Positions 1-12,399 are shown, numbered from the stretch's first letter. The stretch is 38,163 nt of DNA from Conidiobolus incongruus B7586 (GCA_000697335.1 JNEM01016891.1:1-38163); one strand, 5' to 3'. The notes: a model not told the origin generated them from the sequence alone. Numbers and translations: made by a program.

Positions 1-467
1 TAGTAAGTTATATATTACTTTTTTAAATAAAACAATTTCTAAATGGTGTTCTCAATATAAATTAAAGACACCTATTATTTTGCATGATAATTGTAAAATA
101 CATAAAACTAAAGCTGTAAAAGATTTTTTATATAAAAAAAATTAGAGGGAGTTACCACATCTAATATATTCACCTAATTATAATCTATGTGATTATAATT
201 GTTTTAGACAATTAAAAAAATAGCTTGCAGGAAAAAAAATTCCTGCAAACAAATTAAATTGGTTTGTGAAACATCAAATTTCAGTCTTTAATAAAAAAAA
301 CTGTTTTTTAGGTATTAGAAGCTTACTAAAGGTATAGAAAAGAGTTATTAATAATAAAAGAGGCTATTAATTTTATATTATTTATTAATTTTTATATATT
401 ATTTATTAATTTATTTGTTTAATTTTAATTTTACAATTGTGCCATTACTTAATTTCTGCATTAATAA
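1..467 (+). mobile_element. Mariner copy A, 3' part (window-edge fragment)
   Basis: This is the C-terminal end of a mariner-type transposase followed by the 3' end of the element; the rest lies left of the window. Reading from base 2, the frame gives HDN, then 34 residues later CDY, with the mariner-like block PHLIYSPNYNLCDYNCF. That is D,D34D spacing, which separates mariner from Tc1 (D,D34E). The frame is unbroken to the TAA after NNKRGY, apart from TAG at 143-145, 221-223 and 335-337. All three recur at the same positions in copies B and D. Two sit where mariner proteins usually have Trp. The 3' end near 467 is judged from similarity to the ends of copies D and F and is approximate. Confidence 0.85.
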
Positions 468-667
468 TAAATTATATAATTTTAATGATATTTTTAAATT
501 ATATTAGATAATTTTAAAAATAATATAAATATTAAAATATTGATTAAAAGTTCAATTTTATATATTTTATAAAAATTTAAATAAATCTATTATAATTAAA
601 TAGCTAGAAAAAATAACTTTATAAATCTATTAATTAGTTTTATTAAGAATAATATTTTATATTATTA
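468..667. other. AT-rich spacer between two mariner copies
   Basis: About 200 bases of very AT-rich DNA between the 3' end of copy A and the 3' end of copy B. I see no gene here. Confidence 0.5.
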
Positions 668-1973
668 AAATATTACTTTGTAATTTAAATAATAGGAATT
701 TTTTATAATTAAAAAAAATAAATATTTAATATATAAAAAGTAAAAATAAATATATAATATAAAATTAATAATTTGTTTAATTTCTAATAACTTTTTACTA
801 TACTTTTAACAAAAATCTAACACTTAAAAATATTTTTTTTATTAAAGATTAAAATTTAATATTTTATAAACTAATTAAATTTTCTTATAAAAATTTTCTT
901 TTTTATAAGCTAGTTTTTTAATTACCTAAAATAATTATAATCACATAGGTTATAATTTAAAGAATATATTAAATATAGTAGTTTTTTCTAGTTATTTTTA
1001 ATTAAAAAGTTTTTTATAACTTTAGATTTATATATTTTGTAATTATCATGCAAAATAATAGGTTTTCTTAAATTATATTGAAAATACTAATTAGAAATAG
1101 TTTTATTTAAAAAAATATAAAGTTTATTGTTAATTGATTTTTTTTTAAAAACTAAATAAAAATAGCATATGCAATTATAATCCAATACAACAATTAACAT
1201 TCATTTATCAATAAAATGTTTATTTAAAAAAATTTATAAAAAGGGTTAATTTAACTTAATCTAATACTTTGATTTATATTTTAGTAAAGGATTATACAAA
1301 AGAATTTAAGATTCATCAATTATAATAATTTACTATAAAAACCATAGTTTCTAATAATACCTTAGAAAGTTTTGTTTAACAATAGCTACTCTAGCTTTTT
1401 TTAAGCTTTAGTTAAATTATAAGGTATTTATTTTATATTTTTATTAATTAATTTTAATTTAAACTTTAATATATATAAAATATTTATGTGACTAATATTA
1501 AAGTATCTTGATAATTCTTTAACTAAAATAAAAAAGTACTTTTTTATATAATTTTTCACTTTATTAATAATTAAAAGAGTAATAGTTAAAATTAATTTGT
1601 TAAATTTTAATAGGTTTTGGGTTATTTCTTTTTTAACCTTAAAATAATTTACCAAACAATAATTATTAATTTAAATAATATTTCATTACTGAAAGCTGCT
1701 TGCAAATTTTAAATGATTTTAGAGGGTTTATGGTTAAGTTTTATTGATGCTAAAATACAAGACTTTTGATGGTTATTATTTGGTTTATTCATGATTAAAT
1801 TAAATAACAAATTTTAAAAAATTATTTTTTTAATCAAAAAAATTATCATATATATAATTTAAAACTATTTATTTTCCTATTTGTATTGTATATGTTTTTT
1901 TATTTGAAACTAACAATATGTTTGAAAAATCAGAAATTAAAAAATTTCCCATTTCTTTAATTCTATGGTAATA
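668..1973 (-). mobile_element. Mariner copy B, full length, decayed
   Basis: A whole mariner element on the - strand, about 1.3 kb, the same length as copy D. The outer ends resemble copy D: TTATTACC-type sequence near 1973 and TTACTTTG near 671. The order on the - strand is 5' end (about 1973-1700), the N-terminal DNA-binding part of the transposase (about 1690-1400; 1428-1655 is still open and matches VNYFK...KEITQNLLK of copy D), the catalytic part (about 1320-900) and the 3' end. Compared with copy D it is enriched in G-to-A and C-to-T changes: tgg becomes tag, cat caa becomes tat taa (841-880). It also has at least one indel near the C-terminus. It cannot make an active transposase under the standard code. 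Confidence 0.85.
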
Positions 1974-2389
1974 ATTGGAGTTAATAAAGACCTAAAATTT
2001 GATTACAAAATTATCAAATATATAATGTATATTTTCAAAAATAAATCTATTATAATAAAATTTTAGAACAATAAGTTGATTATATAAATATATTTTCGAT
2101 TAGAGACTAAAACTCAAATCCCATAAATAAATTTATAATATATTGATATTCAATCAATTATTCATTTTTATACTAAAGTTCATACTGAAATCCAATTTAT
2201 GAACAACCAAATTGTATATATACCATTGATTGATTTTATATGCATAGCTCCTCACTTTTTTCTCAAAATCTTACCATTATTCTCTGATTGCTGTTTATTA
2301 CTATTTTAATAAATATTATATCGTATTGATACTGTTAACTATTAATTATTATATTTAAATATCTAAATAATACTACCATTTATTTATGA
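1974..2389. other. Intergenic, no gene seen
   Basis: AT-rich DNA between mariner copy B and the first receptor relic. It presumably includes the old promoter of that relic, but no element can be defined with confidence. Confidence 0.4.
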
Positions 2390-3250
2390 AATTTGCTACG
2401 CTATTACACTAATTATGACTTCCAGTGCACTAAATCTGATATTCAGCATACTAAAGTTACAATTTCTATCTGTTATATTAGTGCTGGCAATACTTTACAC
2501 AATATTTAAGTATTATTTAATGAGGATATGTATGGATGTAAGCCTGGTCTTTTGCTTGATTATTCTCCACAGTTTGTGATCAATTAATATGATTATTATT
2601 GCTGTTTAAATCTTCCTCCTTTCAAATTGTATGTTAAACCATGCCAATGGTGTAGCTCAAGCAGCTTGAATTAGTGCAATATTTGTAGCTTGTATGAATC
2701 TAATGGCTGCGATAGCACTGGAAAGTCGTTTATTAATTGTATATAATATTTACTTGAGAAATGTGTATTATAGGATAATGGTGTTTATTTGTTATATAAT
2801 TTCTTTTATTAATACCTTGATATTAGATATATATAAGGTAATTTTTTTATGGTCTAGCGGGGTTTTTTACCACAATATCTCATACTTATTTTAATGAAAC
2901 AGCCTTTAAAATTATGATTATTTTCATCTCTATATTATTTACGTTATTGCTTGTTTCATATTTCAAGATTGTTTACTTCTGCTAGGCCAATGCTAAACAG
3001 CAACAGATGTAGCTTGTATTGGATTCCGATAAAGTAAGAAATGACACCAACAGAAAGATCCATAAATTTTTTATACTAATATTGACCAATGTAGGAAGTG
3101 ATTTTTCATATTTCTTTCTCAATCCGTTGGATTATTTGATCATTCAATATTCAGTTTTAAAATGGCTTTCTCACTTCAATCGTGTTCAGTTGATATATTA
3201 TCAAATTTTCTTATCTCATTAGGATTGGACACTGATATTGAATTCAAAAT
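2390..3250 (+). pseudogene. Receptor relic P1 (rhodopsin-like GPCR family)
   Basis: A decayed copy of the receptor intact at 7279-8223, in the same orientation. Recognisable pieces in order are: a stretch before helix 2 (around 2530, matching the MHIDIKLGL region); NLPPFKLYV (about 2610-2640); helix 3 with MNLMAAIALESRLLIVYNI (2691-2750), where the ERC motif has become ESR; the helix 4 region; helix 5 (LLVSYFKIVYF, about 2946-2980); the third intracellular loop with LDSDKVRNDTN; and helix 6 (about 3070-3130). There are stops and frame breaks throughout. TGA at 2667-2669 replaces the TGG (Trp) of the intact gene. TAG at 2983-2985 and 3010-3012 fall where relic P2 has CAA (Gln). Part of it (2694-2894) is still open, but this is not a real small gene. 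Confidence 0.85.
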
Positions 3251-5569
3251 GAAATAATGTCCTTGAAATAAGTGTGAGCAATACATTTTGTTATTTTATT
3301 TTCTATAAAACAGTATAATTTAAATCCAAAATAATAATCATTTAATTAATTTTATCGATAAACATATATTTAATTTTAAAGACTTTATAAACAGTTTGTA
3401 AAAATAATATTTATATTACAAAATACAAACCATGAATTGAATAATTTTTCCCTCAAAAATATATTTAGATTAATTTTTATCATTTATTGTGAATAGATAA
3501 TTTTCGAAATTCAACAGAATAATATATGAGTTTTGTTTTAATAATAAAATTGTGAACAGTTTATTGTCAACATATGCATGTAAACGGAGATTAAAAAATT
3601 ATTTGAATTCAATCATTTCATTATTTGCGTAAATTCTAGATTTGATAAATCAATATAGTGCTCGATGCAGGTTGAAGATATTGCTTAGTATTTTAATACA
3701 AAAATAGACATTATAGTTTTATCAAAGTTTAAAATAATATACTAAAATCAATTCACTACAGGAATAATTAGAAATTATTGATTATAAATAACATGAATAG
3801 AGTCTATTCATACTTAATGGTCACATTAATAGCCTTTTCAAAATATATATTGTAAAATTAATCTGATTGATGACTTATATTTTAATATTTTGAATTCATA
3901 AATTTCCATTATTCCTTATAATTGATATAATTTATATTCCTTTCATATATTTATTTTTTGTTGACGATTATATTAAAATATTAATACTTTCAATATGTTA
4001 AGGGATTATGACAATATTATTTGAGAATTAATTATAACAATAATATAATAATATCTAGTATCATTCAGTAGTGAAATATTTTATATTTTTCAATTATCAC
4101 TGTATAGATTAAAAAAAGTAATACCAATCCAAAAAAACTAAATCTTTAATTTGATTAAAATTACTATTTAAATCAATTTTTATATTTTAATAATAACTTT
4201 AGAAGTGAATGAAGTTGAATGTAAATATTTACTGATTTTGAATTTGGTATTTTTATTTTATATTACGATTTATCAAAAGTATAATAAAAACCTATATGGT
4301 TGAAATTATATTAATATAATTTATTAATAAAAACTGGAAACATATATAATAGATAAGATAATTTGAAAATCAAAATAGATAATAAAAGTGTACAAAAATA
4401 CTGTACACACACATTTATACATTTTGAAATATCATATATTTTACATAACTGCGTAAATGATGGAGAAAAACAATATTGAACATAAACAACACAGAATAAA
4501 ATTATGTAACTTTTGATTGAATATTTAATAGAATATTATAAAATAAATGAAATATTTCAGTAAAATAAGGTTAAAAAATAAAAGTTTTCTTGCTAATAAT
4601 AGTAAAAATTTGTTTAAATCAATATAGTCAATATATAAAAATTTGAAATGAAGCTTTTCAATACCCAAAATGTAGAGTATTAGATGTTATTTTCGCTAGC
4701 TTTTCCTTAAAATGATCAAATTATATCCATATTCGGTTAATTTTCATAGTTTTTTCATATTAAATCTGATGTCAGAATTGATAATCTTTTAATTTTGTAA
4801 GATAATGATAAAAGATGTATATGCTTGCGGAGCTGATAAAAATAATAGTTAATATTATGAAAATACTTTGATTATTTCTTTCTTTAAATATAATATAATA
4901 TAATCAATATTCATTTGATGATAAATTTTAATTCAAAAGTTTATTTTTTGATAGGTTTAGTAAAATATTACATCATATACATTGAAGGATTCTCAAATTG
5001 TATCAAATATTTTTTAGTTAATTAAATTACTCACCAGTTTCACATAAATTTCAAAATCTCATCAAGAATTTTCCTAAATTTGAAATTTGATAATTGTAGA
5101 TTAAATGATATCATCCTTTGCGATTAAATAACATAAAAAACATTTTTTAATAGAAAATAGAAAAAATTATTAGCTTTCTATGAATTATAAAGTACATTGA
5201 ATTAAAGTTAACTAGAGTTATAATATATGACTAAAATTATGATATTTGGATCAAAGTATATGATACCAAAAGAAAATATTTTACCATTATTAACTTAATT
5301 GATATAAATCAAAAATGTACTACTATTGATACATAAAAAAATAATATTGGAGGAAATAAAGTTAAGAATAGTGATAAGTGTCAATATATACCATAAATTT
5401 CCAAAATATTGGTTAATGCAAAATATACAGTATTTGAATAAAAGTTCCTTTTTATATTCAAGAAAACATTGGGTAAGATTTTTGAGTATATAGATACTCA
5501 ATTATTCAAAGGAATATTTTTATTTATTTATTTATTATCATTATGACATAACCTACAAATCAAAAAATT
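3251..5569. other. Long AT-rich intergenic stretch
   Basis: About 2.3 kb of very AT-rich DNA between receptor relics P1 and P2. The open frame at 5295-5501 (- strand) is a hydrophobic, low-complexity product typical of chance frames in such DNA. I see no RNA gene, transposon end or conserved motif. Confidence 0.45.
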
Positions 5570-6410
5570 TATGATAGTATTTGACCAAGTTCTTAGGCCG
5601 TGCCAATTACCTATATCATTTTATCAGTTCCGTCTTTAATGGGAGATCGAACCAAATATATAGTAATAAAGCTCTAGCACAAGAAAATGAATATTGACAT
5701 GAATCTGGGAGTATTTTTGGTTATTATTGCCAATGACTCATCCATTAATTTCATCTTTAATTTTATCGCTAACCTTTCTCCGTACAGATTGTACTCATGA
5801 TACCATAAATTTCGCACTGCTAAGGTCGGTTAAGAAAGTACTACATTTGTGATAACTATGAACTTAATGAGGATGATTGCGAAGGAAGGTTGTTTGCTAA
5901 TAGTATATAATATTAAATTCCAAGATGATTACTATTGGATTATAGTTTTTATTTACTACTTAATACCATTCATTAATATCATGCTGGTTGTATTTAATGG
6001 TGGAATTAGGCTACAGCCTGTTGGGCTGTTCATCGCTACATCTCTTACGCATGTTGTAGTACTGAAACATTTATAAATATGATTTTCTTCAGCTGTATTT
6101 CATTTAAATAGCCAGATGTATCTTGTATCAAGTTCGTTTACTTCCTTCAAGCCAATGTTCAACGTCAAGTTTTGCAACTTGGTTTAGATCTTGAAAAGCT
6201 GAGATTGGAAGTAAACAACAGCACATATAAAACTTTATCTGTCTTTTTTATCAATTATGGATTAAACTCTCCATATTTTATTGAACTGTCCTTAGAGCTA
6301 TTTGATCATTCATTCTATACTCCAAAATCTCATTCTTCAAATTCACTTGTGTGGATTATATTTTTTTGAAACCCAAATATTATTTTGATATTGCATGCTG
6401 ATATGCTGTC
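5570..6410 (+). pseudogene. Receptor relic P2 (rhodopsin-like GPCR family)
   Basis: A second decayed receptor copy, closely related to the intact gene at 7279. It starts with an IYDSIWP-like stretch (cf. IYNQIWPNPW). It keeps MNIDMNLG (cf. MHIDIKLGL), NLSPYRLY, helix 3 with MNLMRMIAKEGCLLIVYNIK (about 5859-5918, ERC changed to EGC), helix 4, the loop GGIRLQPVG, the third intracellular loop QLGLDLEKLRLEVN (6168-6209), helix 6 and FDHSFYTPK. It is broken by several stops and at least one frame change near helix 5. TAA at 5831-5833 and TGA at 6367-6369 both replace TGG codons of the intact gene. Two open pieces (5849-6076 and 6172-6369) are remnants, not genes. Confidence 0.87.
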
Positions 6411-7244
6411 AAGATGATAGGGGCTATTTGAAAAAAGATTGTATCCTAATTTTTATTTTAATAATATATGTTGAAAGGAATAGCATTATTGTTTCCTAAT
6501 TAGCCGTAATTGCTTTATAAAATCGATATAATCAAATATTATTGTAATAAACTTCGATATTTTATCAATACAAAGGACTTTAACTCATCAAATATATAAT
6601 TGAAAATGATTTAAGGTAAATTTCATATTATTACTGAAGCTAAAAACATTTTGTTTAAAATTCATTAAATGAAATAGTGATTCCTTTTAAAATCCTGAAT
6701 TTCACCTAATTCAATTATTCATAAATTATTTTCGAAAACTTAATTAATCCTCTATATTATACAATAAGTTATAGCATTATATGATTGTAGGCTTGGAGAT
6801 AAATAGATGCAGTAAAGCATCATTATAACTTAAATGACAATTATTTGATATCAAATAAGAATCAGTATTAATCCAATTACAGCTCATGTAAGAAAAATCG
6901 TATTTTGGCAATATAATTTAAATAGTGATGATTCAATGAAATGAAAATTATAAACCAAACTCAAAATTTAATGAAATAAGGGTTAATAATATAATGATTT
7001 GAATACAAATCAAATTAGCGAAAATCAATTAACAAAAATTGTTCAAACTCGGATACAAATTTTTATATTTGGTTGTGTTGACTAAATCTGTAGAATTCAA
7101 TCATCAAAATTTTTTAGAGGATTTATGAGCTGATTTTGTTTGACTTTGTATCACAAATTGAAAAATCAAATATTAGCTCAAGCTTTAATATAACTGACCT
7201 AAAATTTGGGCGATTTGTAAGAGTTATAAAATGTTATAAAACAT
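6411..7244. other. Intergenic region upstream of the intact receptor
   Basis: About 830 bases with no gene seen. The last 100 bases should hold the promoter of the receptor at 7279; only the TATA-like box is definable. Confidence 0.45.
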
Positions 7245-7253
7245 TATATAAAA
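7245..7253 (+). promoter_or_regulatory. Candidate TATA box of the receptor gene at 7279
   Basis: TATATAAAA lies 26-34 bases before the ATG, which would imply a very short 5' leader. In DNA this AT-rich such a match is weak evidence alone; position and orientation are the only support. Confidence 0.3.
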
Positions 7254-7278
7254 ATATTTATTTCCTAAACAATTTTTA

Positions 7279-8223
7279 ATGAATATTGTTATTAGTTCGA
7301 GTGATAGTATGCAGAAACCAACTAATCTAGAAATATATAATCAAATATGGCCTAATCCTTGGGTAATTCCCATTGTCTTGATATTAGTATCAGTACCATC
7401 CTTTATTCTAGGAATTGTTATTATATATACAGTTCTCAAGAATTATGGAAAGAAAATGCATATTGATATCAAGTTAGGCCTTACCTTAGTTGTTCTAGAC
7501 ACTCTTTCATCCTTTGAAATTGGTTTCAGTGCCATCGCTAACCTTCCTCCTTTCAGCCTGTACGTGAAATACCATCAACTTTGCATTGCCCAAGTCGGTT
7601 GGGCTAGCACTACCTTTGTAGCGTCTATGAACCTAATTGGCGTGATTGCGTTGGAGCGGTGTTTGCTCATCGTATATAATATCAAATTGAAAGACCGCTA
7701 TTATTGGCTCATGGTGTTTATTTGCTACATAATTCCTTTTATTAATTTCATGTTAGTTCTATTTAATGATGGAGTTCAGTTACAACCTATTGGAGTCGTG
7801 TGCCATTACAGTTCACACACTTACTACGGTATAGTTGCTTTGTTAATCATGATGCTCTTCAGTTCCATATCCTTTACACTTTTAATTGTATCTTATATCA
7901 AGGTCGTGTATTTCCGAAGAGCCACTGCACAGCGTCAACAGTTGGAACTTGGATTAGATCCTGAAAAAGTAAGAAAGGAGGTTAACAAGACCACATATAA
8001 ACTGTTACTAGTATTATTTATTAATATTGGCTCGAATTTTCCATATTGTATCGCCCAATTTTTAGGGCTATTTGACGATTCTTTTTATACACCAAAAATT
8101 GCATTTTTTACTGCACCATGGTGCATACTAGATATTTGGTGGAACTCTATCATATTCCTGGCATTACATACTGAGATTGCCCACAAAATGACAGAATGCT
8201 TTTGGAAGTCAACTACATCATAA
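7279..8223 (+). CDS. Rhodopsin-like (family A) G protein-coupled receptor, intact
   Basis: A predicted plasma-membrane seven-helix receptor of 314 residues, encoded without introns. Helices by hydrophobicity: 29-54, 65-88, 101-128, 141-163, 183-211, 239-263 and 273-296. Family A hallmarks: Cys102 at the top of helix 3 and Cys175 in the second extracellular loop, placed for the usual disulfide; Glu126-Arg127-Cys128 at the end of helix 3 in place of D/ERY; and NSIIF at 289-293 in helix 7 in place of NPxxY. The third intracellular loop carries QLELGLDPEKVRKEVNKTTY, shared with the receptor at 30282-31238 and the relics. The first ATG was chosen because it directly follows a TATA-like box and the N-terminus aligns with the other receptor. 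It ends at TAA with AATAAA at 8235-8240. Ligand and G protein partner are unknown. It is the only intact member of a five-copy same-strand cluster. Confidence 0.92.
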   Translation: MNIVISSSDSMQKPTNLEIYNQIWPNPWVIPIVLILVSVPSFILGIVIIYTVLKNYGKKMHIDIKLGLTLVVLDTLSSFEIGFSAIANLPPFSLYVKYHQLCIAQVGWASTTFVASMNLIGVIALERCLLIVYNIKLKDRYYWLMVFICYIIPFINFMLVLFNDGVQLQPIGVVCHYSSHTYYGIVALLIMMLFSSISFTLLIVSYIKVVYFRRATAQRQQLELGLDPEKVRKEVNKTTYKLLLVLFINIGSNFPYCIAQFLGLFDDSFYTPKIAFFTAPWCILDIWWNSIIFLALHTEIAHKMTECFWKSTTS

Positions 8224-10019
8224 TTATATTTTCAAATAAATATTTTTTAAAGTTTATCAATAATATTTGACTAAAAGGCTCAAATTTAAAAATAATTCTA
8301 ATAATTTAATTATAAGATTAAAATAATTATTATCAATATATTAATAATTGAAGTTATCTGATAATTCGCAAATTTCTAATTGAAAATATATGAATTTAGT
8401 AAAAATCAAGATTCATTATATATTTAAGTGACAGAAATTGATTTGTTATTGATATATATTCAAAATCAGAGTTATTATCAACTTGAATTAATCATCTGTT
8501 TCTATAATTTGTTCTCTCTACTAATAAACAATCCAATAGTTGTTAAATCCAATACGAAATTATTAATTTTTAATGATAACTATGGTATAAAAGGGTTGAA
8601 AGCAATTCAATAGTTTTATTAATATTTTTAGTATTAGGCTAATTACATAAATTGATTTAGTTTTGAATATATTGAACATAGTAATTATTCTAGGTTAATC
8701 TACTCATTAAATATTTAAATAATTGTTCACTTAATGATTTTTTCATTGATTAATGGATGTGAATTGAACATAATAATTATTGACTATCATTCCATTATTT
8801 ATGATTTTTTGTTAGTACAATTGTATATATGAATTGAATATCAAAGATTTTAGTTAGTATTGAATTAATCTATCTCGTATAAAATACTTCGTCTAGTAAT
8901 TTGATGATTTTGGTTTATCTAATTATTGAAATATATACCAATTTAATTGGATTTAACCAACCTTTAATTATCTTTAATATAATATTTGGTACTAAATATT
9001 TTATCATGCACTTTAAATATATGGATATAAAATATATTGTTTGCTGTTATAGGTTAATATTGCGAAAAATGTATCAAAAATTTATAGTGTCTCATCAAAA
9101 CATAATTATAAAATAATATAAATATTATTTATAACTTTTCTTTGAGTAAAATTATCTGTTACCAGGATTTATTTGGTTTTATGATTGAGTATTTATTAAT
9201 ACTAGTGGTGGAAAGGATAAAGATTAAATTCCATGATCAAAATTGTTTGTATTGGAAACCAGGTCAATAGATACTTTACAAATTGATTAGATTATATACT
9301 TATTAAATTATACTCGCTACTAGCTTTGTTGGATTCATTTTATTTTAACCATATTTCGTTAACTAATTATAAATATAAAATATTTAAAATTATAGATATT
9401 ATTGGAAAATAGTCAGACATTTTAGTTGATTTGTGTAATATTTTGAAAATAATATAATTTTTATCCTTTCCAGCCCTTTTTTATCAAATTGACAAATATT
9501 GTATATAGTTTTGATTATTGGCATTACCATATATCCCATTCAAAATATTAAATTTGGTTTTAGATAATAATTTGGTTTGATTAGAAAATTTTGTTTCAAA
9601 AAAATGAAACATTTGGAGATTAAATATGATTTAATTATTAGTGTATGATGAATATAATGGATAGGAATTATATTATTGAATATGACCAGTATTATGAATA
9701 TTCCATTTACAGATTTTCTTTATAAAGAGGGTAAATGTTCTATATGATATATCTCAACTATAAACAGGGTTAGTTAAATGTCAGTTGAACAAATAATCAA
9801 AAAATGGAGAAGAAATTTATTAGGTATAATTGTTTGAAATTGTATTATAATTATTAAATGAAAAATTAGTTTAAGATATATAATATTGACTTAAAATCAT
9901 GTTTTTACTCCAAAAAGTTTTATAAAGTTACAAATGGTTCAACTTGCAGTTATTGAAATTCATAGCAGAAAATATGAATATATTATTTCATTAGCATTAT
10001 ACTGTAGAAATTTATTAAT
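8224..10019. other. Intergenic, no gene seen
   Basis: About 1.8 kb of AT-rich DNA. Short open frames at 8428-8613 and 8901-9116 encode Ile/Asn/Tyr/Lys-rich products without homology I can recognise. They have no base-composition rise, so I treat them as chance. Confidence 0.45.
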
Positions 10020-10900
10020 CAGGAAGTATATAATACAGTATGACCTAATTCATAGGTTTTGCCAGTTATATTTATTTATCCATAGGTAGCTCCTTTTTTG
10101 TAAGGAGTTGCTATTATATAAACCGTCCTCAAATATATTATAAAGAATGTGCATATTGATATCAAATTGCGACTTTTTTGTTACCTTTTACACTCTATAG
10201 TAAGTTGAAATTTGCTTCGGTGCCATTTCGAATTTTTCTCCTTTGATTTTATAGGTGAAATATCAGGCTCTTTACATTGCTCACATTGCATTAATGAGTA
10301 TTACATATGTTTCATCTATGAACTTAATTGATGCAATTTCTTCGAAACACGGTTTGCTAATAGTGTATAATATTAAATTGAAGAATTAATATTTCCGGGT
10401 AATGGTATTAATCTGTCATTTGGTGCGATTTATGGATTTCATGATAGTTGTGATTAATGATGCAGCTGTATTACAATCCTATGGAGCCATTCGCCACTAT
10501 TGCGCTCACACATATTATGTTGTATCTGCATATTTAATTATTATGTTCTACAGCTCACTATCATTCACAATGTTTATTGTGTCCTATATTAAGATTGCCT
10601 ATTTCCGTAGAACATCTCCCCAAAGACTGCAGTTATAACTAGGCTTGAATCCTGAAAAAAGTTACAAAGGAATTAAACAAGCCAAATATAAACTGTTGTC
10701 TGTAATATTGATTAAAGCAGGAACGAATTTGAAATTTGTATTACTCAATTTGTGTGATTATTTGATCATTCAGTATTCAATCTAATAAATGCTTTCTTCA
10801 CAATTCCATAATAAGAATATATTGATTGATAGAATTCTATTATCTTTTTGGTTTTACATACTGAGGTTGCGATTTAGAAAGAATATGTTTGAAGTAGAAA
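10020..10900 (+). pseudogene. Receptor relic P3 (rhodopsin-like GPCR family)
   Basis: A third decayed receptor copy on the + strand. It aligns with the intact gene from EVYNTVWPNS-like sequence (about 10023) through HIDIKL (10152-10170), helix 3 (MNLIDAISSKHGLLIVYNIKL, about 10318-10382; ERC changed to KHG), helix 4 (from 10402), HYCAHTYYV, helix 5 (SLSFTMFIVSYIKIAYFRR), LGLNPEK, helix 6 remnants and the NSIIF/LHTEVA-like end near 10830-10870. A piece at 10402-10638 stays open for 78 codons; its terminal TAA (10636-10638) falls where relic P2 has CAA. Frame changes follow in the third intracellular loop. It is not expected to make a receptor. Confidence 0.86.
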
Positions 10901-12399
10901 ATAGTAAATATTTCGGAATCTACAAGTGCATTAAAGTATAAATTTATTGTCAAATTATTGATATCATCATATACAAATCAATATTATAAAGATCTTTATT
11001 ACGTTGAAAATACCCTTGTTATTTAATATATAGTAGATAATCAAGAGATACCCATCATGTTATTCTAAATACCTATATTTAATACAAGTAAAAATTTTAA
11101 CAAAATATTAGAATATTTTTTAGAGTTTCCAGGTGCCTATGTAAACTTATCATTATATAGTTTGAATTAGATTTATATTATATTATCATCAATCAACTTC
11201 ATAGATAAAAGAGAACAAATTATAATTACACAGATATTTATGAAGGACAATAATTATTCAATTAATTAATTAATTATATGGTATAGTTTTTTTTGAATAT
11301 AATAATCAAAATAATCAAAATTGTAATGTTTAATCAATGGAATTATGGGTAGAAATACTATTAGAACTATTCTTTAATATAATCGTTATACTATTAAATT
11401 TTTTGTATTGAATTTTGAATAATTACAATATAAAACTTGATAATTTAACAAAATCACATAGCCAATTCTGATTGAATTCCAATTTGGTTTTGAATGGTAA
11501 TAGATAACACATTTAGATATTAAAATAATTGGTTATATGCTTTGTTTATCTATTTTTGAATTTTACAAAAATCAGCAATAATATCGCTAAGAATAACCAT
11601 ATCTAGTAATTCTGTTTTGATATTAATATTATCTCATTATCTATTTGTTCTAGTTTGAAAAATGTATTTATATGATATTTTAATATTTTATTGTGTATTG
11701 TTGTGACCTAGATTTGATGAATAAATACCGTTCTAATTTAAACAATCCTTATAATTGTAAATCATGCTCATAAAGGTGTTATTAATATTTCAAACAAAAT
11801 TTTACACATTACTAACTCTAAAATTTTATCTTGTAATAAATATGTAAATTTATTAACATTTAGAATATTTTAATATTTGAAAATTTCGAATTTTTTGAAA
11901 TCTGATTACCAATGAAATTTCAAATTCAATTATTGTTTGAAACAGTATTGATATATTGAAATAAGTTTATTATCATTGATTAACTAAAAATATAGAGAAA
12001 TGAGTTAAAATCATTTATAGTGTTAATGCTTTAGTCGTTTTGGTATTAATATATAATCTTAGCTCACATTATCAAAATTCATTATTAGGATTATATGATA
12101 ATATATGTTTATCAAATAAAATATTTTGAAAAAAAATTAATAATTTAAATAGGAAAGATTATCAATATCATATATTTCAATGTTCGATCAGATTAAATTT
12201 GTATCTATATTCGATTAATCAACAATATTTACCATTGGTTCGATATCTGATCCAGTAGAATTGATATTTCATACCTTCATGATATATAAATACACATCCT
12301 AATCTATTAACAATATTGGGAATAAAGAAGATTCGAATATTTTTCATTTCATCATAACTGAACTTAATAAGAGACACTTTCCAAGAAAATAATGGCATC
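10901..12399. other. Intergenic, no gene seen
   Basis: About 1.5 kb of AT-rich sequence between receptor relics P3 and P4. It contains a short run of TTAA/ATTA units near 11262 but no gene or transposon end that I can support. Confidence 0.45.

Noticed and set aside
1428-1655. 75-codon - strand open frame as a separate gene
   Set aside because: It is the N-terminal part of the mariner copy B transposase relic, shown by its match to copy D.
10402-10638. 78-codon + strand open frame as a separate small membrane protein
   Set aside because: It aligns with helices 4-5 of the receptor at 7279 and belongs to relic P3.
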